Below, one piece after another: positions 46,771-59,760 of a DNA stretch of 64,000 nt. The notes under the pieces were generated by a model. The model was not told where the DNA came from and made no database searches. It worked only from the letters and a program-made list of their open reading frames with translations. The stretch's first letter is position 1; the number at the start of each line of letters is the position of its first letter. Origin of the DNA: Jacaranda mimosifolia (lineage: Eukaryota; Streptophyta; Magnoliopsida; Lamiales; Bignoniaceae); NCBI GenBank assembly GCA_018894105.1, contig CM032123.1:29303744-29367743 (forward strand), given 5' to 3'. The position numbers and the translations under genes were made by a program.

Positions 46771-47364
46771 AGAAATACATTTGTTGTTATTGCCTGTGAC
46801 TAAAACTTAATTCATTGTCCTTTTGAGATATGTTGACAAATAAATATTCCAAATTAAAGTAAGCCTAGTAATAAATGGTTACTTCCAAGGAAACATTAGA
46901 TAAATATTTATGGGGAAAATGACAATGATATCTCCTGAGGTTTAAGATAAATATAATATATCTCCTTAGGTTTTGAAAATTATATTTACAATCATCTAAC
47001 ACATAAATTGATCTATTACTGAAATTGATAGAAGTTGCTGACATCAGCACAAAAAATTATGGATATTTGATTTTGCCCTTGAGTTGGGTGGACATGGAAA
47101 TTGACAAAATTTTCAAATGAAAATATTCTTATGCAATTCATGCATATGCCATATAGGTAAGGGCCTACTTGTAATAAAATTAAGATATAAAGGTGGTTAG
47201 TCTAAAAATATAATTATTACATATTAACTAATTCTTTAATGAAATATTTTCAATAATCTTAATACATAATTATTTTTAAAATAGTTCTTAAAAAAATAAA
47301 AACTTATTATTTCTTGAACTTATGTAATCCTAATCATTTTAAATTACTCATAATAAATTTATAC
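46771..47364. other. AT-rich spacer with a MULE-end-like fragment
   Basis: At about 46915-47110, TGATATCTCCTGAGGTTTAA followed by a GTTTTGAAAATTATATTTAC segment resembles the MULE end at 61349 (ATATCCCCCTGAGGTTTGAC, TTTTGAAAATTACATTGA). No transposase accompanies it. No gene otherwise. Confidence 0.45.
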
Positions 47365-49700
47365 TGTAACACCCCTAAAATTCGGTATTTTGAAAAAATA
47401 AGGATTTAGAAATTAAGATATCGATTAATCTGATTTTAAGACTCAAAAAATAAATAAAAAGGACTTGATTGTAAAAGTTTTAAAGTTCTAGGGGTCAATG
47501 TGAGAGAATAAAAGTTTAAGGACCTCAAAATAAACTAGTTTGGACTTGATTGTCCAGAAACATGAATTTTGGGGGTCAATGCGCAAGAATAGAAGTTGAA
47601 GGACTCAATTGAAGGCTAGGGACTAAAATGAAGGCGGTCAAAGAATTTTGGGGTGAAGTTGCAGTCGGTCAGGAAGTTAGGGGCTGAATTGAAAGGGCTG
47701 GAAAGTATATTTAATTTTGGGCCTTTTTTGAGAATTTGACAAAAATTCATCCTTCAACTATATATAAATATAGTTGAAGGATGAATTTTTGTCAAATTCT
47801 CAAAAAGGGCCCAAAGTTCACCCCACCGGCAAATCGCTGGATATTGGCTGTGAAACCCAAAACCAAGGCTATGGTTAGCTTCATCCAGCTAAGGTGAGCA
47901 AAACCATACCAAGTTTCACCCAAACTACTGGCGGAATCACCGGGAAATCAAGCTCGATGGCGAGCTCACGGTGGGGTTGACCGTTCTCTGGCCGTTCTTT
48001 GGTCGCAAGGTGAGGGTAGGCTGATGGTGGCATTAATTTGGTGAAACGGTGAACGGTGGTGGTGGAATTGAAGGTGCCGAAGGACAGCAACACAGCTAGG
48101 GTTTTAGGGTGATTTTTGCCATAATTGACTAGCCAAATGGTGGCCAATCGGGAAATTATTTAGGAGGTTTGGTTCCTGAGGTTGAGACGTACCAGGTGGT
48201 AGTGTTGGTTCCCATCTCCGGCGGTGGCATGTGCGGCGGTTCTAAGGCAGTTTGTTTAGATTTGAATTTTGAATTCATTTTGACTAGTTCCGGTGTGAGA
48301 TTGGATCTCGATTCGATCCGATTTAGGTAAATTTCAATAATCAAATTTTGATTCGATTAAATTATCGAATGTAATTGGATGTTCGCATGAAATTAGTTGT
48401 GACCTAAACCAAGAATGTTAAACCATGATTTAGCCTAAGGATTATAGATAAATCTTGTAATTAATATAGTGTTGAATTTAATCAACTCGGATGAATTATC
48501 AGATTGTTGTTGAGACTTTAAATAAGATGTTAACAACTAGTTTATTGACTTATCAAGTTAAGGACTATGATAGGTGATTTCCTTGCATAGTTGAGTGTAA
48601 CATGGAAATTGAGAATTATGATTGAACAGTTAGAGTAATGGAGGAAAGTGACAAAGGTATTTAAGTGCATTAAGAATTATGATTGAGAAATCATAATCAA
48701 TGTTAGGTTAGGTTATGTACTCTAAACTCTAAATCAATTGGGAAACAATTTCATGGACTATTTAAATATCTAAGAATTATAGGACTATGTTGGAATACCC
48801 TTAAATTTGATAATGACATTTGTTATATTTATGGTTCAGATTTAGAAGATTTGATTGTGACCTTATTCCTTTGCTAATTGACGAAGGAGTATGTCCTACA
48901 GATCAGTAGACTACCGATTGTGGTTTCTTTATGAGACTTTTAAGGTGAGGATCCGCCAATCTGGCACTCTTATACCTATCGATTTTATTGATAAACCCTT
49001 GTGAGGGTTGGTATTGATTTGATTATCTTATTCTGTGAATTATTGTTACCCCTGTGAAGGATCTGCTGATTGGTTATCACTTGTATGAGCTTATTCTGTA
49101 TATAATGTTGAACTCGTTAGGTTTTGCTGAATTGATATTTTTCTTGATTAACATTATTTGATTATTGAACCTTATGAGGTTCTCATAAATTTGAAACTAT
49201 TTGGTTATACTTGTGTTTATTGCTTTAAAGGATACCTATTTCTATCAAAAGTTCTCTTAAATTGTTCATGTACCTTGCTTATTGGAATAGGCCTTGCCTG
49301 CCATTATTGGAAATTGTAAATGGCAAATTTGGTAAAGTTCTGAAATGTTCATGTTATTGCTTGAAAGGTTAAATTCTTATCTATTGGCATTATATCTTTT
49401 CAACTAATGGGACGCCATGAACGGTTTTAACGCAGAGGGATGCCACAGGGGGTTTGGGCCCAGGGGCTAGGTCCGGAAGACGGCCGGGCAAAATGGACCA
49501 ACGGACGCAGGTCTTACGGCTAATACCCATCTACGATCCTGACTTACAACTAGCTAGAGGTAGCAAACTGTGAGTGACAGGATCCAGTATGTGACTGGCC
49601 ACGCCATATCATCAAGTTATTACCCTGCTGAGCTGAGTGCTCGACCAATGGAGAGATAAGGAAATCTTGTTTATACTGTACCGATGCCCGGTACTTGCAA
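47365..49700 (+). repeat. Lone long Gypsy LTR (solo or truncated)
   Basis: Starts TGTAACACCCCTAAAATTCGG and shares its body with the minus-strand LTR at 11329-12833 (GGACTTGATTGT, GGTCAATGTGAG). A TATATAAATA motif lies at 47761-47770. No polypurine tract precedes it and no primer-binding site follows, so it could be solo or the left part of a cut LTR. The right end is not defined; no convincing target duplication. Confidence 0.6.
47716..47815. repeat. 48-bp perfect-stem foldback centred on a TATA motif
   Basis: Arms 47716-47763 and 47768-47815 pair over 48 positions, with a single T-G wobble (47724 with 47807) and a 4-nt ATAA loop. The centre is the TATATAAATA of the surrounding LTR. Confidence 0.95.
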
Positions 49701-50816
49701 ATCATAATTTGATTTAGGAGTAATAAACTAATTCAAACATATTTTCTCTTTATCGCACCCTCAATTCACTTTTTTTTCTTCATTTCCCTCTATTTTCAGA
49801 AACTGTTTCTCTCTTTCTCTCTCTCTCACTACACATGTCTTCTTTCATTTGACTTCCTGCTCGTGTTGCTCCCAAATTGACTTCTTCCGTCTTCTCTATT
49901 TCTCAATCCACTGCATGTTGCTATCTCTTCTAATCCATTTTCCACCATTGTCGAGTTGCCCAAGCGAGAAAGATTTCATTTTCACCCCCAATTAAAGTCT
50001 ACAACGTAAGGTTTGTAATTTGCATATCTGCTATTTTTTTGTTGAAATTATAAAAGAATTTTTTATTTATTTCTTTAGTTTTATTGTTATGTATACTTAG
50101 TATTAATTATTTGGACCTAATTTTATTATACTTAATTCACCTATAATTAGTTTTTTATTTTATGAAAAACTCTAATTTAAGTACTTTCGTATTTGAATAA
50201 CATCAATTTATCCTTCATTTGTTGTTTTAATTGCATATTTCAATTATACAATTTATATAAGGTATAATGTACATTAATTGTTTGTTAATTGAATTTTAGG
50301 GATACTATCTGAATTATGATGTTTATGAAGGGTATAAATTATGCGACTTGTCATTAATACATTAGTGTTGTTTGTAAAAAAATTTGGTACTAAAATTCAA
50401 ACTTTCAATTTTTTAAATTGTGGGTTATAGTACCAAAACCTGCATGTGTGAAAGTGTTTTGGTACCAAAAGTCTAATTTATGTCGTTATATTTTTTGCTC
50501 TTATCTTTAGAAATAATGGCTAGAACTTGCAGACATACACACCAAAGTACCAATGGTAATATAAAGACTCTGAGCTATATTCTCAGTGTTCTTTGATGTA
50601 CTTTAATAATATTATTGAGGATTCAAAAGATAAGATGAGCTTTAAACACATTAGAGCAATAAGAGAACTCCATTTTTGGCTGTACATCTTAAAATATCTA
50701 ATTGAATAATAGTTTTATTAGAGTTGAAGCTCTCTTGAGGATGTTTGATGTTAAATCTTGTTCGTTTATCTTTGGTAATGATATTATAGTTCCTTTCGCT
50801 GCTAGTTCTTTTATAA
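49701..50816. other. AT-rich intergenic stretch, no gene seen
   Basis: Pyrimidine-rich CT run near 49805-49830, otherwise AT-rich. I find no gene, RNA or element end that I can support. Confidence 0.5.
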
Positions 50817-50897
50817 GCAAAATGTATTAACATATTTAATAAAATAATTTAAGCAAAATAAGCATAATCAAATCCGAATAAAGAGGATATCCTAGCA
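50817..50897 (-). repeat. Start of the 3' LTR of the minus-strand Copia
   Basis: TGCTAGGATATCC (50897) follows a GGAGGAGAT purine tract. The next about 70 bp (GATTATGCTTATTTTGCTTA, ATTAAATATGTTAATA) match the 5' LTR start. Similarity then fades. Confidence 0.7.
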
Positions 50898-52745
50898 ATC
50901 TCCTCCTTTTTGATGATGTCTTATTTCGTTGTTCTCTCCCTGCAAATAACATAATGTTTCTCCCCTTATCAATAAGAATTCTAGCATTTGTTTTATTAAG
51001 CAAGAGCAATTTAAAAACTATCAATGCAACGCACGAAAATAGAATATGGTTTAGAAATACAAGCATTAAATTAGACTTCAAAGTTCCTAATAACATTACG
51101 TAGTTATCAAAAGATAAAAGTGTAACTGAAGCAACATTTTCTAGTAGCAAAAGGAATGACAAAGTGTTCAGATGGTCCACGGTGTCCTTCATCATCAAAA
51201 AGTCAGCGACTGCGAGAACATTTGCGAAGGGAGTAACAGAGCTATTTGATTTTATGCCTGAAATCAGCAATCTTATATGTGTAGTGATAGAAGTTATCCT
51301 TAACAGATTCAGAGAGCTAATTTAGTTGATTACTAATCTTATCAACAGTAGTAGCATGTTTTAAATAGAGAAGAGAATGTTTGCAACTGGAACTTTTTGT
51401 GGTTTGGAAGCCCGTTTAGAAATAACCTCACCAGAAGCTTTTAAGTGAGTATCATGGCCAGATTTTACCGCAATATAGACAAGATTTTTTCCAGTTTTTC
51501 GATGAGAAGTTCATTGTGGAGAAAAAGGAATGACAACAGAATTTTAAGTTCCTTTGAACCGGATGCCATCTTCCCTAAGTTGGATTTTCATTTTCTTTAA
51601 ACTAGGGAGATCAACAACCTTACACTTAGAAGGATCCTCAATCAATGGAGGGGGAAAATAAACATGTTTATTTTGGAGAAAACGAGTCAAAAGTATGCTA
51701 TATGGTAGGTTTCTAGAGGAATGATTAAGGGCATGGACCATATTATATAAGATGATGTAATCGATGTTAACATGTTGACAAGTTACAACCATTTAGAGAA
51801 GGAAATAGACACATGATTCATGTTAGTAGAATGCCCATCATTAGTGGAAGAATATGACAGAATAGTTAACATAATCAGACGAAACATAAAGAAGTGATCA
51901 ATTTGAAGTAAATTTAATGCAACCCCACTAGCAAGTTTCGAAGATTGACCATTCCAGAAAATTTACTTAGCCCTAATGAGATCAAAATAGCTAATACCAC
52001 ACCATTCACCATAAGCAAAAAACTTAACACCAGAATCAAGAAGCCTAAAACAATGATTAATTTTTGTAGAATCAGGATAAATAGGAACACCAAGAATATT
52101 TGAGCTCAAGGAAATGTTACCAAACAATGAGTGAATAAGCAACCTCATCGACACTCATCAGTTTAGTATATTTCATGGTCTCAATCTAGTGATGAACAGG
52201 AGAGTAAGGAATGATAGAAAAATCAACGGGCCACCATTAATCTTGCGGTGTGAAATATTAGTTGAGTAGAGTTTAATGGCATAACAGGCGGGAAATTTGA
52301 GATGGTGAGGAATAGAGTTGAATGCCCGTTGGTTAAAGTCAGTTTCAATAAAAATGGGTGGAGGATGAAGAGACAAAGGAAGGGAGAATTCGAAAGATGG
52401 GCTTTTGTGGTGGGAACACTGAAGTTGGAAAAATGACAGAGGAGGAAATAGGTGAGGTATTTCTTGGCTGTGGTCAAAAGAGGGTGAAGAGAGGCATCGT
52501 CGAGAAGATAGAGACGCAGAATATGAGGCGAATTTGTTAGAATCGGAGTTGTAGGCCATCAATTTGGCTGGAGGTGAGCTTGGGTTGTCGGCCCTAGAGG
52601 AGAAGAGGTGAGATTGATGGTGGGTTTTCTTTGACTTGACAAGTAAAGAAAAATGGGTAACAGAGAGATGTATTGGGCAGGATGAAAAAAGACGATTTTC
52701 CAAGGAATGAAGTAAATAAGAATTTTGAAAATTTAGTTTAAGCAA
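50836..52745 (-). pseudogene. Extra reading frames between Copia pol and 3' LTR (env-like position)
   Basis: Discontinuous minus-strand frames: 52745-52173 (Ser-rich start MAYNSDSNKFASYSASLSSR, then DFNQRAFNSIPHHLKFPACY and RKINGG), 52154-51963 (LIHSLFGNISLSSNILGVPI, FFAYGEWCGISYFDLI), 51792-51544 (NIDYIILYNMVHALNHSSRN then LPYSILLTRFLQ) and 51270-50836 (hydrophobic runs SFLLLLENVASVTLL and ILFSCVALIVFKLLLL). The 'RNLPYSILLTRFLQ' type of segment recurs in plant proteins linked to SIRE-like elements (from memory). It is broken by stops. No function is assigned; whether the hydrophobic end reflects an envelope-like protein is unproven. Confidence 0.55.
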
Positions 52746-52989
52746 TTACCTTGACTGTGCATTAGAAATATAGTAAGAAAAATTAAAGAATACCTTATAT
52801 ATTGTATAGAAAATCAAACATTACCTTATTTCGGCAGTGAATAAAGTTAGGTTCCAAAGGAAAGACTTACTTACCAAAGTGAGATAATAAGCAAATAGTT
52901 AATGTCTAGATGGTGAATGAGACTATGCCTAAGTTATTTTAAAGAAAACAAGTTCTATCCTCAGGAAAGGGTTTAGTGAAGATGTCTGC

Positions 52990-55900
52990 CAATTGATTTA
53001 TTTGATTCTACAAAATTTATGCAAAACATCATCCTTGTGAACATGGTCTTTTATAAAATGATGCCTAATTTCTATATGTTTTGTGCACGAGTGATGTACT
53101 GAATTTTTTGTTATATTAATGGCACTTGTATTATCACAATGAATGGGAATGCAAGAGATTTTTAACCTAAAATTGCTAGCAGTTTGTTTCATCCACAATA
53201 CCTGTGAGCAACAATTACCTAGTGCCATATATTCGACCTCAGTGGTTGACATAGAGACTGGTTACAAAGAATATGTTAGGATAGCTGGATGTTAAACACA
53301 ACAAACTTCCAACCATACCTGATACATTAATTCATCAACATTTTTTCCTTTAGGATCAAGTTCCAATTTGATAGATTATGCTATAGGGACACTGGACTTT
53401 TTACAATTCGATATTTCTTTAACAATTTTTTTTATACTTTTCTTGTAATATGAAAATCGTTTTTGGAGTTCGTTTGATTTGTAACCTAAGGAAAAAATGT
53501 AACTCGTCCATAAAGCTCATTTCAAACTCATTTATCATGCATGACACAAATTCATCGCAAAGCTCCTTTTTAGTTCCCCCAAAGATTATCTCATCCACAT
53601 ATTAACAAGCAAAATGTCATTATGGGATTTTATTTTATTTTATTTATGTAAAAAGAGTGGTATCCACTTTAGCCATACAAAATTCCTTAGATATTAGAAA
53701 ACTGTTTAGGTGTTCATACTGTGTTCTAGGTGCTTGCTTTAAATCATAAAGAGCTTTTGACAACATAAAAATATGATCAGAATTGAGAGTTTTTAAAACC
53801 AGGGGGTTGTTCCACAAAAACTTCTTTTAAAAAGCCATTTGAAAAAGCACTCTTTAAGTTCATTTGAAATAAGGTAAAGTTTTGATGAGATGCATATGGT
53901 AGCAACATGCAGATTAATTCAAGACTTGCAATAGGTGCATATGTTTCATCATAATCTATACCCTTTTGTTGAGAGTACCCTTTTGCTACAAGCCTTGCCT
54001 TTATTTTTTCATAACATTACTTTATTTGTCTATTTTGTTGTGGAAGACCCACTTTGTTCCTATCACCGGATGATCAACTGGTAAAAGACTAAGGTCCAAA
54101 CCTTGTTTTTCTCAAATTGTTGAAGTTCTTCTTTCATTCCATTAACCTAAGATTTGTTACTTAGAGCTTCATTTATATTACTTGGTACAATAAAAGACAA
54201 TAGCACAAGATTATAAAATTATGAGTCATCATTTTTGGACATTGACCTTGTTGTTATCCTTGCTACTGGATCCCCAATAATGTTATTTGTTGGATGACTA
54301 AATGCATGTTTGAATTTTCTAACATGCTCTGCTTTATCGTTATTGGAAGTTCCATAGATGGTTGTGACTGACTCGGCAGTGTTTTGAGATTCTTTCTTTT
54401 CAACTTTTTTTTTTCTTGTTGGAATACTTTGATAACTTTGTTAAAACCTACAGCTTCCATGCTCAAGGTATCCTTGGCTAGCGAAGGGCCAGATTCATCA
54501 AATACCATATACATGGATTCTTGAATAGTTCTTTTCTTTTTATTGAAGACTCTTTAGGCTTTACTACGAATAGATTAGCCAACAAATATGCCTTTATTGG
54601 ACCTCGAATTAAGCTTTGCAAGATGCTCCCTGTTATTTAGAATGTGACACTTGCATCCAAACACACAAAAGTAAGAGATGTTGGATATCTTACTTTTCCG
54701 GAGTTCATGGGGAATCTTTTTGATAAAGAGTCTTAGGAAGACTTTATTAATTACATAGCAAGTTGTGTTTATTGCTTTCTCCTCTGAAGGATTTGGGAAA
54801 ATCATACTCATTCAACATTATTTGAGTCATTTTCTATAGAACCCTATTTTTACTTTCAGCTATCCTATTTTGTTGGTGTGTTTTTGGAGTAGAGAAATTA
54901 TGAGTATAACCAAATTCATCACAGAAGGTAGCAAATTGTTGATTGCCAAATTTCGTCCCATGATCATTTTTTGTGGTTTTAATCATATAGCCTTTTTCAT
55001 TTTGGATATTCTTGGTGAAAGTGATAAAGTGACTTAAGGCTTCATTTTTATGAGAAAGAAATCGCACCCAAGTAAAATAAGAGAAATCATCTATAATTGC
55101 AAATATATTTTTACTTCCTCCAAGTGATGTGGTTTTCATGGGTCCAAAAAGATCAAGATGGAAAAGATCCAGAGGTTTGGAAGATGCAATATCATTTATT
55201 AATTTAAATGAAGTTTTTATTTGTTTGCATTTCATGCATGCATCACAAATTTTATTTTTTGTGAAACCAATTTTAGGGATGCCTTTGACTAGTTTTTATT
55301 TTATTTTATTTGGGAGTTCCATATTAGCATGACTCAGACACCTATGCCATGTCCAGCAGGAATCCTCAGTGGCAACAAGACATTCAACATTCTATTTAGA
55401 TGAGTATTCCAGATTTATGCAATTATGTTCCTTTCTCCTACCACAGTAAAAATAATTTATTCATGCTTAGTTACCACACGTTGAGATGGTTGAAATTGCA
55501 CCTAATATTCATTGTCACATAGTTGACTTATATTAAGAAGATTGTGCTTAACCCCATCTATCAGCCAGATGTTTCCAATGGAAGTTATGCCCTTTTTACT
55601 GACTGTTCCTAATTATTTTACCTTTTGTATTATATGTGAATAGTATATTACCTTCCTTGTACTCTTGTAGTTCAAAAAAAATGATTTATTTCCTATTATG
55701 TGTCTGAAACGTCCAGTTTCCAGATACCACTTGTCCATTTGAACTGCTTTCTTAATGGTTCCTACAACATAGTGTTTAGTGACTTTGGGTACCCATCTCC
55801 TACTGGGTCCTGTATTGCTAGGTTTCGGTACCCATGCATACTTAGTTTTGGTTTCTGTTTTTCTAGGGCATTTATATTCTATATGATCAGTTTTGGTGCA

Positions 55901-57315
55901 TTAATGACATACCTTTTTATTAATTGTTCTAGCTTCATTATCTTTACACTCTACTTTGTCCTTACCTTTGAGTGCCTTTTTAGATTATAGTTACTTTCTA
56001 GTAAATTTTGAATTTCCTTTTCAAGATGATGATTTTCTCAACTAGTCTATTCCTTTCTTTTGAGTTTTTCTTTATGACCTTATCATAATAGTGAACTAGT
56101 TCTTTTTCTTTCTTTTTTTTTCTTCATTTGGAGTAATTTCTAGTTCTCATTAAGAAGATTTATTTCTACTTGAAGTTCAATTAACTTATTATGACCTTCT
56201 ATGTGGATATCAATATCTCTATCAAAATCATGATCAAGCTCGAAACTGCTAGAATTTAACTCAAATAGTAAAGTTACATGTTTATCTGCCATGAGAAAAT
56301 TATCTTCATTGTTAAACTGGTCTGAATTAGAGTCATCCGAAGTGATGGTCATGGCTCTTGATTTGGAAGCTCTTTATGATTTTGGATTCCTTTTTACTTT
56401 TACACATTCAATTCTTTTATGTTCGACTTCATGGTATTCATTACGTATAATCTGCTTGGTTCTTTGAAATTCTCCATTATTTCTTATAGAATTTGATCTA
56501 GAATCTTTTCTGAAATGATTTTTGGCTTGGGTAAGTTGTTGAAGTCACATGGTGATCATGGCAATTTCATCATTTATCGTTTCTTAATCTAAATCACTCA
56601 ATTCCTTGTTCTAATCTCCATGTTCTGCATTAAAAGCAATATTTTCTTGTGTTTGTGAATGGAACTTTCTTCTTTGGTAAAGAAGGTGATCTCTGAGATA
56701 TGGGCAAGCCAATCAAATTTTCCATGGTCATTTTCTCTAGTTTTTTTACCTCATGAATTGCAGTGACCTTGGAGGGTCTATTCATTGGGTAAAGATCTTA
56801 TGATCTTCCATACCTATTCATTTTTAGATACTGCTTTTCCTAATGCAAACATAGGATTCACTATTTTCATGAAGCGAGCATACATTTAGCTTATAGTTTC
56901 ACTTATTTTCATAGAAAACATTTCATACTGGTGAGTAAGCAAAGTAATTCGCTATAATTTTACGTGGGAGGACCTTTCATAAGTAACTTGGAGCATGCCC
57001 CACATGTCCTTTGCTGAGGTACATATGCTAACTCGATTGTACTTCTCTTTGACAAGTGCACAAGGATATTTTTGCCTTTGCATTCATTAAGAGCATTTTC
57101 TTGTCTTTGGTGGTAAGTTCCAGTCTTCTTATGGGGATGTGATTTTGTTATGGAATAAGAGGTCCAACAATGATGATGCTCCGTAGATCATAATCCAAAG
57201 TTATGGAAAACTCCTCAATCTTGTTCTTTTATGTTGAATAGTTGGTCCCATTAAACAAAGGAGGACTAATATGGGATTGACCTTCTGCATAGACATCAAA
57301 GTTAGAAGAAGTCAT
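52990..57315 (-). pseudogene. Copia gag-pol, minus strand, disrupted
   Basis: Gag starts at an ATG at 57315 (PPLFNGTNYST near 57260, DKKMLLMNAKAK near 57080). Next come the acidic GAG end (56352-56140), CPRKTETKTKYAWVPKPSN near 55850, the protease site written ETGRFRHIIGN where the family has D-S-G-C-S-R-H-M (near 55710), and GAG-pre-integrase (55440-55240). Integrase follows (55235-54575: LFHLDLFGPM, IIDDFSYFTWVRFLSHKNEA, DHGTKFGNQQFATFCDEFGY, FGCKCHILNNREHLAKL). RT pieces are VEQPPGFKN and KSSL-FKAST near 53800-53700. RNase H is at 53252-52998 (TTEVEYMALGNCCSQVLWMK, IPIHCDNTSAINITKN). Many stops and frame changes; not functional. RT is damaged but, unlike the plus-strand copy, not deleted. 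Confidence 0.9.
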
Positions 57316-57364
57316 TAGGATCTTCTAAATCAAGTTTGTTAAAACTTATACATATGAGTCCTCG

Positions 57365-57376
57365 ACTCTGGTACCA
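57365..57376 (-). other. Primer-binding site of the minus-strand Copia
   Basis: TTGGTACCAGAG on the minus strand, just after the LTR end. Fits the initiator-Met type (TGGTATCAGAG) with one transition. Confidence 0.82.
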
Positions 57377-57378
57377 AT

Positions 57379-58079
57379 TGAAAGAAGATAGGATCTCAAA
57401 GGGAAATGACTGAAATGAGTCTTAATAAGAAATTTTAGAAAACTATAAATTGGAACTTCCAGTTATAATTGAACTTCCAATAATAATAGAAACAAGAAAC
57501 AATATAATAAATAGGACAACAAATTTATAGTGGTTCGGCAAAACCTACATCCACTACCCAAGCTATAAGATTAAGCATTTTAACCTGTACTTTACTAAAA
57601 AATTGAATTAGTACAAAAGTATAATAATTAAGATTGACCTTAAACACCTTGCTAGCAATGATAGCCACTCAGCTAGTCTATAACAGTAATTTCAAGAAAG
57701 TCTAATCTATAGATAGTTGAAAGAAAGATTCTACACTCAATCTATTGATCAAAGATGCTCATTGTTTTCTACTAATGCAGCAAGTGTTAGATTAAATACT
57801 AGGAGGACTATGAAATCTTTCCCAAATGAAGATTGCTTGAATTGTTGTTGGAATTCACTGCCAACAGTCAACTTTCCTTGCTAAGTGTAGATGTTGCTCC
57901 TCAATGGTAAGTTACCTTAAGCAGAATCTGTATTACTAGGTAAGTTCTATGCCAACTTTCTAACGGCTACTTTCCTTTAATTTGAAGATATAAGATCAAG
58001 AAAATATATTAACATATTTAATAAAGTGATTTAAGAAAAATAAGCCTAATCAAAATCAATCAAAGTGGAGATCCTAACA
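57379..58079 (-). repeat. 5' LTR of the minus-strand Copia (701 bp)
   Basis: Read on the minus strand it starts TGTTAGGATCTCC and ends TATCTTCTTTCA. It resembles the LTR at 17821-18660. Confidence 0.9.
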
Positions 58080-58139
58080 ATGTTCATCAAATTGAAATAA
58101 ATTAGGCCATACAACAAGTTAAAAAAATACTATGTTGTA

Positions 58140-59760
58140 GTATTAGATATTAGAAAAAAGGTATTATATTTCTACAATGAAGTATTGAGTTTGACAAATA
58201 AGGTATTAATTTCCTAAATATGGTATTATTCTCATTTCATTTGAAATAATGTTAAATTTAATTATTTATGCCACTGTTTGACTATCATGAAATGATTTCT
58301 TAGTCTTATGATGTATATAGCCATAAGACATTGTTTGTACTACAACATTAATATCATAATGATACATTTATCACCTATAATGATGTTTTAAACTAATTTC
58401 AAAGGAGAACATAAGTGGTTGGATGTGAGTATTTATTTTTCCAATCATTTCAACACTTGCGTTTTCCACCATTACTTAAAAAGAAAATAGTTTTCATTGT
58501 TTTAGATGGTCTTATATGTTTTTCATCAATAAATTAAGGTAAACTAAACCATACGATGAGTATAAAAACACTCTATTGCAGTGTTAGACATTGGAAAAAA
58601 AAAAAGAACATGTTATATTTCTATAATGAAATATTGAAATTGATAAATATGGTATTAATTTCCTAAAATATGGTATTATTCTCAATACATTTGAAATTAT
58701 ATTAAATTTAATTATCTAAATTATTGTTTGATTTCTTAGTTCTAGGGCGAATATAGTCATGAGACATTGTTTGTGCTACAATATTATTATCAAAATAATA
58801 CATTTACCACTTACAATGATGATGTGCGCTAGTCTAAAAGGAGAATGGAAATGGTTGGATGTGAAAAGTTGTCTTCTCAACCATTTCAACACTTGTGTAT
58901 CCTCACTATTACTTGAATAAAACAATTTTTCATTGTTTTAGATATTTTCATCAATAAATATGGTAAATTAGGCCATATGAAAACTGAGTATAATAAGACT
59001 TTGTTGCAGTACTATATTCTTAAGATAAAGTATTTGTTTCCAATTATCAAGTATGAAGTTAAATAAATGAAGTACTTACTTATTTTGCTTCAATGAGGTA
59101 TTCTCCTCTGATTTGCAATATTAGTTTAATTATCATTCAATTTAAGTAGACCTTATTATATTGGTATAGCCACGAAACTCTATTTTTTTCCCTACGACCT
59201 TGATGTCTAAATGAAACATTTGACCACTTGCAATGGCTCTTGACACTATTAGCAGTGTTCCCAACTGTTTAAACATGTGAATGTCCTTGAAGTAAACATG
59301 ATCTATTATTTTGAGATGATCTTATATATTGTTTCATCAATAAATTGAGGTAAATTAGGCTATATGTCTATTAAATAAAGAATCACTATAATGCAGTACT
59401 AGATGTTGAAGATAAAGTATTTAACTTCTGAAGTCGAGTATGTAACTACAAAAAAAAAAAAAAAAAAGTATTACTTTGCTGAAATAAGATATTATATTTC
59501 AGTTATGTAGTATTAGTTCCATAGATTTTAAATATCGTTCTATTTAAGTATTTTAGAACTTGTTGTATTTGAACATGTACGTATCACAATCATTAAATAA
59601 AAAAATGTGGTTTTACTATAAAATAAGGAAAATTAGGCTATACAACTAATAAATGTAAAATCACTCTAGATGTTCTATTAGATGCTGAAGATAAGGTAAT
59701 AATTTTTGAAATTGAGTATATACTTAAAAAAAATAAAGTATTACTTTGCTTAATGGGGAA
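58140..59760 (-). repeat. Diverged 280-450-bp tandem repeats
   Basis: TTAGATATTAGAAAAAAGGT-type starts near 58142, 58588, 59008, 59395 and 59676. Each unit has AAGTATT / GGTATTA blocks, ATCAATAAATTAAGGTAAA, and an ATAGCCATAAGACATTG block. Later units are shorter. Confidence 0.82.

Larger units (their letters stand above)
50817..58079 (-). mobile_element. Ty1/Copia element, minus strand, SIRE-like layout
   Basis: 5' LTR at 58079-57379, initiator-Met-type primer site, gag-pol (57315-52990), about 2 kb of extra coding-like DNA (52745-50836), a polypurine tract (50912-50898) and the first 80 bp of a matching 3' LTR (50897-50817). A Copia with additional reading frames between pol and the 3' LTR is the SIRE arrangement; the lineage call is inference. 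The rest of the 3' LTR could not be aligned, so the element may be cut there. Same family as the copy at 15.5-18.7 kb. Confidence 0.88.

Noticed and set aside
49660..49680. TATAC near 49671 as a target duplication partner of TATAC at 47360-47364
   Set aside because: The bases before it do not end in CA, and TATAC is common in such AT-rich DNA. The LTR right end stays undefined.
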